The translations under genes and the position numbers were made by a program. 64,000 bases of DNA from Limnobacter sp. SAORIC-580 (GTDB taxonomy: Bacteria > Pseudomonadota > Gammaproteobacteria > Burkholderiales > Burkholderiaceae_B): NCBI RefSeq assembly GCF_013004065.1, contig NZ_CP053084.1, positions 1,178,001 to 1,242,000 on the forward strand, written 5' to 3'. The notes beneath the pieces were generated by a model. That model was not told the origin of the DNA and ran no database searches. It saw only the letters and a list, made by a program, of their open reading frames with translations. Of this stretch, positions 18,877 through 26,611 are shown piece after piece (position 1 is the first letter of the stretch; every line of letters starts with the position of its first letter).

Positions 18877-21339
18877 TTAGATCAATTCGTTTTGCTGGTT
18901 CAAATACACCTCGGGCGAAATTCGAAAGGCTGCGCCGGTAGGGCATGCACGAACACAAGCTGGGCCGCCATCTTTGCCGTGGCACAAGTCACACTTGTAG
19001 GCTTTTTTGATGGAATTCGCGTCGTATTTCACTGGACGTTCACCCAGGGGACCGCCCGAGCCAAACAGCAACCAAGACAACAAGCCAGTTTTTCTGGGGG
19101 GTGGTTTTACCCGCAATTCAATGGCGTTGTAGGGGCAGTTTTTGGCGCAATTACCGCAGCCAATACAGGTGTCCGCAATCATCACCTCGCCCTTTTCATT
19201 GCGGCGAATGGCATCGGGCGGGCAGTCTTTCATGCAATGTGGTTGTTCACAATGTCGACAGGAATGCGCCAGGTGAATGTTCTGGAAGGTGGGGCCAGCG
19301 TCTCGATCCAGGCGAGGTATCCCGTCGTGTGTTTCTGCACATGCACGTTCGCAATTGTCACAATGCACACACAAATTCTCATCGATAATCAAGGCGTTGG
19401 TTGCATCTCCCAAACCTTGCTTCATCAGAAAATGAATCAAATCGCTTTCACGTTTCGCTGTACTTTCCCGGAAAATCGCATCATGAACGCGTTTGCCAAT
19501 CTTGGTTTGCAGGGCTTTTTTCCAGTTGCTGTTTTTGCTCAACACGTCGATGACCGCGTCTGCTTGAATCAACAGCACTTCGGTGAGTACCGTCGCGGTA
19601 CATGTCGTTTGGCGATCCGTACCATTCACCAAATCAATTTCACCCACATAGCTGCCTGCGGATACATACGACAGTACGGAGTCTTGATCATCAATCAACT
19701 TGGATACAGACACTGACCCGCGCCGAATTAGGTGCAAGCCGTCAGTTTTGTCGCCTTCACTGAACAGTTTTTCACCTCGCACGTAGCGGGTCACACTGAT
19801 GCCTGATGCGATCAGTTGTTCGATTTCCTGGGGTTCTAGCTGCGGGGCAAGGTGTGTAGACAAGGCTCTGCGCACAAACGTTTCGTCGATGGTTCGTCGC
19901 ACTGCATCCACCGAGGCAATTAGCTTCAACATGGCTTTGCGAGGCGTTTCAATCAATACGCAGTTTTCTCCCGCGTAAACCGTGGCTGTGCGGCGTCGCC
20001 CGGAGATCAGACCCATCTCGCCAAAATAGTTGCCTTTGTCGAGATTAAGAATGAATGGTTTGCCTTCCTTGTTCACCAATTCAATGCCCACGCCACCCTG
20101 CACAATCGCAAAGAAAGTGCTGGTGTAGTCACCTTTGTGGAAAATGACAGAACCTTTCTTGGGTTGGTGAAGTGTTGATTCCAGCATGAATTCCCGCAGC
20201 TGAAGGCGAGTCATCTGGTTGAACAGTGGAACATTTTCCAGAATCATGTCCAGCACTGCCGAGACAGAGACATCACCCAGGGGTTTGAATTTCTCGGCAA
20301 GCAACGGCTCGTCAGCGGGTACCACCGGCAAGCCCATGATGGAATCCACCACCTCATGGCCTTGGTTCATCGCTTGCTTGATTAGAGGGTATCCACCCAG
20401 CGCACCGACAATGAACAGGCCTGGCACGTTGGATTCATAAGTTTCGCTAAGCGCAGGCACTGCGTTGGGATCGCTGTTGGGGAATGTCACCCCGAAGCTC
20501 TCTACCAGGCCACGGGGCGGTGTCGCCCCCAAACGGGCAATAATTCGGTGAACTGGCATGGCCTGCTCACCTTCGGGGCCTTTATAGCGGTAGTTGAGCG
20601 AGGGCTCACCCTCTTTGGCCTCTGGGATTTCTTCTACTGCACTCGTACTGGTGTTGTAGAAGATACGCAAATCTTCATTCCTGTCTGCCGCAAGAATCTG
20701 ATTCAGATTGCCTTCTTTACAGCGGGCAAATTCATCTTTGCGGTTGATCAATACCACCTTGTTGTTCTTCATCAAGGCCAGGGCGTTTTCAATGGCGGCA
20801 TCACCCGCGCCAATTACAATAATCGTTTCATTGTTGAATTCGTCAGGGTCAGCCAGGGTGTATTGAACATTCGGAAGGTCGTCACCAGCGGTTCCAATCT
20901 TTCGTATATTGCCCTGCAAACCAATCCCCAGAATCACAGTTCGGGCAGTGGTTGTGCTTCCGTCCTCACAGGTCAGCTCAAATGGCCCGGCGCCATCATT
21001 GAGTTTGATTATTTTGCTAACCGTTTTCTTGTACTGAATATTGATTTTTTGATTGAGCAACTGAGAATCCCAGGTACCCAAAATACTTTCCCGTTTTCCA
21101 GCTTCGAATGACATGCCGCTGCGAAGGGGCAGAAAGCCGGGCTCGGCCATGACGTGCTTGCCCTTTTGGTACTTGTAAATTGTGTCCGATGCGTGGTTCT
21201 CTGATTCAAACAACACATACTTACAACCCAGTTGCTGCGCCCGTGCAGCAGCGGATAAACCTGCCGGTCCGGAACCTACAATGGCGACATCAAGTTCTGC
21301 TTGTATTTCGGCGAACATGGGTTTGAGATTGTCTTGCAT
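18877..21339 (-). CDS. FAD/NAD(P) oxidoreductase fused to two cNMP-binding domains and a polyferredoxin
   Basis: An 820-residue three-part fusion. Residues about 15-340 form a thioredoxin-reductase-like flavoprotein: FAD motif VGSGPAGLSAA (from 21), second dinucleotide motif VIGAGDAAIENA, and the closing VPGLFIVGALGG. Two cyclic-nucleotide-binding domains follow (about 375-490 and 510-625; YFGEMGLISGRRRTAT and YVGEIDLVNGTDRQTT). Residues 657-800 carry four ferredoxin-type cysteine clusters (CVHCDNCERAC, CRHCEQPHCMKDC, CIGCGNCAKNC, CDLCHGKDGGPACVRAC), like DmsB/HybA electron-transfer subunits. There is no signal peptide, so it is cytoplasmic. It is the last gene of the multiheme operon and could pass electrons between NAD(P)H and that chain under cyclic-nucleotide control. 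The donor and acceptor are inferred. Confidence 0.9.
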   Translation of the reverse strand: MQDNLKPMFAEIQAELDVAIVGSGPAGLSAAARAQQLGCKYVLFESENHASDTIYKYQKGKHVMAEPGFLPLRSGMSFEAGKRESILGTWDSQLLNQKINIQYKKTVSKIIKLNDGAGPFELTCEDGSTTTARTVILGIGLQGNIRKIGTAGDDLPNVQYTLADPDEFNNETIIVIGAGDAAIENALALMKNNKVVLINRKDEFARCKEGNLNQILAADRNEDLRIFYNTSTSAVEEIPEAKEGEPSLNYRYKGPEGEQAMPVHRIIARLGATPPRGLVESFGVTFPNSDPNAVPALSETYESNVPGLFIVGALGGYPLIKQAMNQGHEVVDSIMGLPVVPADEPLLAEKFKPLGDVSVSAVLDMILENVPLFNQMTRLQLREFMLESTLHQPKKGSVIFHKGDYTSTFFAIVQGGVGIELVNKEGKPFILNLDKGNYFGEMGLISGRRRTATVYAGENCVLIETPRKAMLKLIASVDAVRRTIDETFVRRALSTHLAPQLEPQEIEQLIASGISVTRYVRGEKLFSEGDKTDGLHLIRRGSVSVSKLIDDQDSVLSYVSAGSYVGEIDLVNGTDRQTTCTATVLTEVLLIQADAVIDVLSKNSNWKKALQTKIGKRVHDAIFRESTAKRESDLIHFLMKQGLGDATNALIIDENLCVHCDNCERACAETHDGIPRLDRDAGPTFQNIHLAHSCRHCEQPHCMKDCPPDAIRRNEKGEVMIADTCIGCGNCAKNCPYNAIELRVKPPPRKTGLLSWLLFGSGGPLGERPVKYDANSIKKAYKCDLCHGKDGGPACVRACPTGAAFRISPEVYLNQQNELI

Positions 21340-21342
21340 GGT

Positions 21343-22692
21343 TTACGCTCCCACCGCGGCTTTCAGGGCCAGCAGTTCGGATTGGAATGCTTCGCGATCG
21401 TAGGCCTCATCATTGCTGAGTAATTTCAGCAAACGGTCCATTTTTGAATTCACGGTTTGCGCAATGCGCGAATTTCCTTTGCGGGCCAGGCCGTTGGCTA
21501 CGCTGCTGATCGACATGTAGGCTTGCTCGGCCCCTGCGAAATCAGCGTACTGATTGTTGGCTGCCATGTTCACCAGGTCCTTCAGGATTTTTTCCAGTAC
21601 CTGCTCCGTAAACGGCACGGTGGCCACCACTTTGCGCACTGTGTTGAGTTGGGCGTGAAGTACATTCGCGGCACGTTCAACTTCGTTGAAGTTGGCGGCT
21701 GGCGATGTACTTGCAATATGCAACTGGTTCACCAGTTTTCCGATATCGCTGCTGTGTTGTGGCGCAGCCGCGCGAACAATGGCCTGAACCATGATGAGGC
21801 TGGAGTTGTTGATGCGGGCCTGCCCGGGGCTGCGGGCCAGGTCTTTGGACCAGTCTTTTTTGCTCATCGGTGAATGGCAGGCGTGGCAGTCGAACATCAT
21901 GAGCTCGGGCATGATGCCCTGGCGATTTCGCTTGGGGTCGGCAATCAGTTCCAGCAAATTGGCACTGCTTGCAAACTGACCCATGGCCCAGATTTTCCCG
22001 GCATCGTAGGCACCTTTGCGCTGAACCCAATCTTCGTCAATTTTGTAATGCGGGGGCTCCAAGGCCATGAAGGTTTCAACTTCAATGGAAATGCGTGGGT
22101 GGCCTGCGCCCATGATTTGGTGGGTAATGGGGCGGCTTGAATCGCCCACATGGCAGCTGGTGCACAGCTTGGCAGCAGCATAGGGATCGCTGGTGGGGTA
22201 CAGGCCATTTTCAATGTTTTTCGCATGGCTGGCTTTGGGCTCTACGTGGGTTTTAATCCATTTTTCGGCCGGGCCGTGGCAGGCTTCGCAATTAATGCCA
22301 TCGCTTTTGTCAAAGCGTGGGCCTTGCTTGCTGGCAGGCACGTTGTGGCTGTGGCAATCCAGGCAAACTTTGGCTTCATGGGCTGGTTGGGCAAGCCCCA
22401 GGTTTTTTGCAATGCGTTGCGATTGTGCGTTTTTTAGTACGGCATAGGCTTGTGTGTGAGGGTCTTCACGTAGCCAAGTGGTGTATTCGTTTTGCAAAAC
22501 AGGTGTCGCCGTGCGTTCAGCAATGCTGCCGTGGCAGGTGCTGCTTGCACAGTTCACTGTGCCCACCGATTGGTGTTGCGACTGGTGTGGCATGGTTTGG
22601 GTCATACCGCCCGTGGGCGCAGCCAGCAGCACGCTTGTGCCCAGCGTAAGCAACAGGCGATTGAAGCATCGATTCAAGGCGTTTGCTTTCAT
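21343..22692 (-). CDS. Multiheme c-type cytochrome (cytochrome c-554-like)
   Basis: A 449-residue exported cytochrome. A signal peptide covers about residues 1-33. Four canonical heme sites are present (CLDCH, CEACH, CTSCH, CHACH), plus a CX4CH site near the N-terminus (CASSTCHG), so four or five hemes are likely. The heme-rich part occupies the first 300 residues and resembles cytochrome c554/NrfB-like multihemes. The last 150 residues are helical without heme motifs. It lies 3 bp from both neighbours in a tight operon and should be periplasmic, passing electrons between the other cytochromes. Confidence 0.88.
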   Translation of the reverse strand: MKANALNRCFNRLLLTLGTSVLLAAPTGGMTQTMPHQSQHQSVGTVNCASSTCHGSIAERTATPVLQNEYTTWLREDPHTQAYAVLKNAQSQRIAKNLGLAQPAHEAKVCLDCHSHNVPASKQGPRFDKSDGINCEACHGPAEKWIKTHVEPKASHAKNIENGLYPTSDPYAAAKLCTSCHVGDSSRPITHQIMGAGHPRISIEVETFMALEPPHYKIDEDWVQRKGAYDAGKIWAMGQFASSANLLELIADPKRNRQGIMPELMMFDCHACHSPMSKKDWSKDLARSPGQARINNSSLIMVQAIVRAAAPQHSSDIGKLVNQLHIASTSPAANFNEVERAANVLHAQLNTVRKVVATVPFTEQVLEKILKDLVNMAANNQYADFAGAEQAYMSISSVANGLARKGNSRIAQTVNSKMDRLLKLLSNDEAYDREAFQSELLALKAAVGA

Positions 22693-22695
22693 GGC

Positions 22696-25600
22696 TTAAT
22701 CCTTTCTGAAAGCCACTGAATTGACTTTGGGCTTGGGCAAGTAGTTTTCCTTTTCAACCTTGTCGGTCACAGTCCACAATCTGCCATCGGGGCGCAGGTA
22801 AAACGCTTCCATTTCCTTGCGGGTAAATGGGCGCGAACCAATGCGGCCAAACACGGCAATTTGCCCACCTGTTTCATCCACGGCACGATCGCGGTCCAAC
22901 CCTTTCGACACCGACAAAGCCGGGCTTGGGGTTTTACGCCATGCAATCAATTCCGGCATGGGCGCAGGCGAGAAGCCGTAAAATTTGGGCTGCGTGTCGG
23001 GCGATGTCAGTTGCAACACTTTCAAACCATTCACACCGTCGGCCACATACGCAAACAGCGATGCGTTGGTAGAGCCCACCACCACATCATGCGCGTCATT
23101 CAGTTGCCCGTCAGCAGTAAATTGTTGATACACCACGGGCTTTCGCGGACGTTCAATGTCTACGATGACCAAGCCCTGTCTTTTTGCAGCCACGTAGGCG
23201 TAGGTACGCGCCAAATAAACCCGTTGCGCATCGGCCAGTGCTACCACCGCACCGGTGTGCTCGGGTTTCTCGGGGTGGGTAATGTCGATCACTTCCAGCC
23301 CTTTGGCCGTGGTGGCAAACAGGTAGCGGAATTGAACCGCTGTGGCGCGTGCATCCTGCAAGGGCAGGGTGGTGATGTGGCGCGGCTTCAAGGGGTTGTT
23401 GATGTCGACAAACACCAGGCCTTTGGGGGTGGTGATGTAGGCATAGTGCCCGCCCAGGGTAATGTGGCTGGCGCCGTTCAATACGCCGTTTTCATTCCAC
23501 GTTACAGCGCGCTCGAAAAAGTTGTTGCGTGGTTCGCCGTCGGCTAGTGTATTTACATTCACAGCAATCAGACCCTCTTCGCTGTCGGTGATGAAGGCAT
23601 AGTTGTAAATGGGGTGGAAGGGCTGTTCCATATTGGTGATGCGCATCAAGTCACCCTGGTTTTTCTCGGGGTTGATGGGCTGGTTAGTGGGCAAGGCCAT
23701 GCACGTCGCGTTTTTCGTGGCCACATGGGTGTCGTGCCCCAAGGGGCTGAATGGTGCCGTAATTACGCGCTGGCCATAACCCTTGTTGGCGACACTGGCT
23801 GCATCATAGGCGCGAAAGCCTCCTTTGCCTTCAGCCACAAACACATATTCGCCGCGCAGTTGCAGGCAGCTGGCCACGCCCTTGGTGGTGTGGTCCATCA
23901 GCGCTGGCACCACGGTATCGGCCAGTTCTCGGTTGCGATTCAAGTGGTTCTGGTAATAGTCGGGGTAGGCATACTTGTGCAGGTAACTGCCCAACACGGC
24001 CTGGGGTTCGTCCCACTCTGTCACAGTGACTGCCGCAATGTGTTCGCTGCCACCCAGCCAGGCGTTGAAGCCAATGAAGTTCACGAAGTTGGTGCCCTGC
24101 AGCAGCAACTGCGCCATGATGGCGTTGTTGTCATCTTCTCGTGACAAATGGCAATCGCTGCAGGTTTTGGTTTCTTCCTTGCGCTCGGTGTGCGGGTAGT
24201 GTGGTGCAAAAGCCTGCGAGGAAAAACCACTGGCTGCAATCGGTGGCTGCTGAATGTAAATACGCTCGCGGTTCGCGTTCATTGACGACAGAATCAAAGC
24301 CGAGCTTGAACGAATTGGCGCTATGCGGTTGCCTTTCACCGGGCCATGTACGCCCAGCTGGAACATGTCATCGCGTGCCACTTGCGGGTTGTAGGTGGCG
24401 TAGTTTCGGGTTTCCCCGCCTTCATAATGCAGGCGCTCGGTTTTCCAGTTGGCTTGAATGGGCAAGTGACAACCAGCACAGCTGGTGGTCCAGCTCAAGT
24501 GACAGGTGAAGCAGGTCATCTTGTCGTTGTCGTGTGCCAGTTCTTTTACGCCCGGGCCCCATTTGCCATCCTGACCCTCTGCGCCTGCACCCATCAATTT
24601 GGCGCGTGCTGCTTTGGCGTTGTACTCAGGGTGGGCCGGGTTCATGTTGTCTTTCACCAGACTCATTTCCCATTCTTTGTTGGGGTCCAGTGCAGCGCGC
24701 TGGTATAGCTTTCCATCGCGCCACTCGAAACGCTTACGCCCGTCTTGCGTTCGCAATTGGGTCAGATCGCTGCCGCCGGGTGGTGCGGCAGGCCCGCTGG
24801 TGCGCAAGGTGGGGTATTTGGTGGCAGTGCCATGGCAATCGGCACAATCCACTTCAACTGCAGCAGCCACTTCGCCGTAAATGTGGCCATTGCCGTGCAT
24901 GTCTTGCGCAAAGTGGCAATCCACGCAGTGCATGCCCACGTCCAGGTGAATGGAGCTTAGGTGTACTGCCTTGTCGAATTTCTTGGGGTCGTCGTCGGCA
25001 ACAACATTGCCCTCGGCATCCAGCAATGCGCCTTTGCGGTTGCGCTTGAACACCGCGCGGAAGTTCCAGCCATGGCCATGGTAATCCGCAAACTGGGTGT
25101 CTTTCAATTTGCTGTTCAGTGTGGACACGTTTTTAAGGAACTCAGGGTCGCTCCACTTGCCACGCACCGCCGCTTCTTCGGGGTTGCGATCCAGAATTTC
25201 GCGCATTTCCGAATCGGTGGGGTAGCGTTGCTTTTCTGGCCACATGTGCGGCGCATCGCTTTCGTAGTCCCACATGATGTAGCCGTAATAGCTGTTCACA
25301 AACACGTTAGGCTGGTGCATATGGCACACCATGCACTGCGAGCTTGGAATGGCGCGGGTGAATTCATGCTTCACCGGGTGGCCACTTTCATTTTTTGCAA
25401 TGGTTGGGTCAATGGTTTGTGTGGTGCCATCGTGACCAAACTTGGCGTAGGGTCCTGCGTGCTTTGGGTCGCGGTCGTTGGTGTAAATGGTGTGGCAACC
25501 TGTACAGCCTGATGAACGGTAATCGCCCGGTTGCTCATTGGTGCCCAGAAACCAAAGATGTGGATCGTTCAAACGGGTTTTCGTCACGTTAATCAAAGGT

Positions 25601-26595
25601 ACCGCAATTCGCTGGCCCGTGCCGGGACCCCGGTTGGACTGTTTGATGTCGGGCCGCCCTGGTTCATCCAGGCGCTGAATTTGACCCAGCACGTTGGGCA
25701 AGCCCACCTCGGGAAATATGCTGTTAATCACCTTCCCACCGCGTTCAAATACGCGGAATATGTCGCCCGGGGGCGTGGTTTCCCACGCGGGCAATGGCGC
25801 CAGTTCATTCAGAATACCCTTGTGAACAAACAGCTCGTTGTTGGCCTCCACCGGGTTTTTCAGCAAACCAGGTTGACCATCTTGCGTGTAAGCCTCGCCA
25901 AGAATGTAGCGCTTGTAAGGCAAGATTCCATTGTTATAAGAAGCACCGCCCCACAGCATGGCCGAGGTGCTCATCAGGCTACGTTCCTGGGCTTGAATGA
26001 CCGGCAAATGACATGCACCACAGGCCTCGCGTGCAACACGCAAATCGCCCGGGTTGATGAAACGAATGTAAGCAGGGTGCTCTTTGTTCAGCTTGGCATA
26101 AGAACGTTTTGGGTTGGCTGACGAAGGGTAGTTCCAGAATTTCTCGTTGCGTGGCGCAATGTGCGCTTTGTCCAGCGCGGCACGGTATTCGGGTGCAAAG
26201 CCTTTTTCACGCGCAGCGCGGGTGTGGTCGTATGCCAACGAGCCTTGCTTGTCTTCTTTGCCGTTCCATTTCACGGTGGCGTCACCGCCATGGCAATCGG
26301 TGCAGCCCAACACCACGCCAGGGTTGGCATGCATGGTGTGTTGGTCGGTTTGTGTGTGGCAGGTCATGCAGCCTTCGGTTTTTGCAAAGGCCTGTTGCGC
26401 CGTTTGGCGTTCAGGCGCTGCAGGCGCCATGGTGTAACTTTTTTCAGGCAGCTTTTCACTGGCGGCATGAGCCACCGGGGCGATACCCAGAGTGGAAACA
26501 GCGGCCACTGCGAAACCCAATGCAAACAGCCAGCCCTTCCAGCGATTGTTGCTGGCGGGCTTTGTTGGAGGAGCAATGGCGGTATTCAAATTCAT
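22696..26595 (-). CDS. Decaheme cytochrome c with C-terminal LVIVD beta-propeller repeats
   Basis: A 1299-residue exported protein. The ATG at 26595 (MNLNTAIAPP) is preferred over TTG codons just upstream. The signal peptide ends VAHA/AS at about residue 45, with no lipobox. Ten CXXCH sites are spread over roughly residues 75-820 (CMTCH, CTDCH, CGACH, CTGCH, CMVCH, CVDCH, CADCH, CFTCH, CAGCH, CSDCH). The last 400 residues hold LVIVD-type repeats (GLVFVDINNPLKPRHI, GLEVIDITHPEKPEH, GLVIVDIERPRKPVV) that should form a beta-propeller. The fusion suggests a large periplasmic or surface electron carrier with a docking or substrate-binding propeller. The neighbouring barrel protein makes a surface location possible but unproven. 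Confidence 0.88.
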   Translation of the reverse strand: MNLNTAIAPPTKPASNNRWKGWLFALGFAVAAVSTLGIAPVAHAASEKLPEKSYTMAPAAPERQTAQQAFAKTEGCMTCHTQTDQHTMHANPGVVLGCTDCHGGDATVKWNGKEDKQGSLAYDHTRAAREKGFAPEYRAALDKAHIAPRNEKFWNYPSSANPKRSYAKLNKEHPAYIRFINPGDLRVAREACGACHLPVIQAQERSLMSTSAMLWGGASYNNGILPYKRYILGEAYTQDGQPGLLKNPVEANNELFVHKGILNELAPLPAWETTPPGDIFRVFERGGKVINSIFPEVGLPNVLGQIQRLDEPGRPDIKQSNRGPGTGQRIAVPLINVTKTRLNDPHLWFLGTNEQPGDYRSSGCTGCHTIYTNDRDPKHAGPYAKFGHDGTTQTIDPTIAKNESGHPVKHEFTRAIPSSQCMVCHMHQPNVFVNSYYGYIMWDYESDAPHMWPEKQRYPTDSEMREILDRNPEEAAVRGKWSDPEFLKNVSTLNSKLKDTQFADYHGHGWNFRAVFKRNRKGALLDAEGNVVADDDPKKFDKAVHLSSIHLDVGMHCVDCHFAQDMHGNGHIYGEVAAAVEVDCADCHGTATKYPTLRTSGPAAPPGGSDLTQLRTQDGRKRFEWRDGKLYQRAALDPNKEWEMSLVKDNMNPAHPEYNAKAARAKLMGAGAEGQDGKWGPGVKELAHDNDKMTCFTCHLSWTTSCAGCHLPIQANWKTERLHYEGGETRNYATYNPQVARDDMFQLGVHGPVKGNRIAPIRSSSALILSSMNANRERIYIQQPPIAASGFSSQAFAPHYPHTERKEETKTCSDCHLSREDDNNAIMAQLLLQGTNFVNFIGFNAWLGGSEHIAAVTVTEWDEPQAVLGSYLHKYAYPDYYQNHLNRNRELADTVVPALMDHTTKGVASCLQLRGEYVFVAEGKGGFRAYDAASVANKGYGQRVITAPFSPLGHDTHVATKNATCMALPTNQPINPEKNQGDLMRITNMEQPFHPIYNYAFITDSEEGLIAVNVNTLADGEPRNNFFERAVTWNENGVLNGASHITLGGHYAYITTPKGLVFVDINNPLKPRHITTLPLQDARATAVQFRYLFATTAKGLEVIDITHPEKPEHTGAVVALADAQRVYLARTYAYVAAKRQGLVIVDIERPRKPVVYQQFTADGQLNDAHDVVVGSTNASLFAYVADGVNGLKVLQLTSPDTQPKFYGFSPAPMPELIAWRKTPSPALSVSKGLDRDRAVDETGGQIAVFGRIGSRPFTRKEMEAFYLRPDGRLWTVTDKVEKENYLPKPKVNSVAFRKD

Positions 26596-26611
26596 CAACA
26601 AACAACCTGCT

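Noticed and set aside
18862-19716. Long plus-strand open frame of 284 codons opposite the flavoprotein/ferredoxin gene
   Set aside because: It is antisense to a gene with full FAD and Fe-S motifs, is rich in Cys, His and Phe without any domain, and has no ribosome site.
22861-25512. Several plus-strand open frames (about 170-228 codons) opposite the decaheme gene
   Set aside because: They are shadows of a long, motif-rich gene on the other strand; their translations have no recognisable domain.
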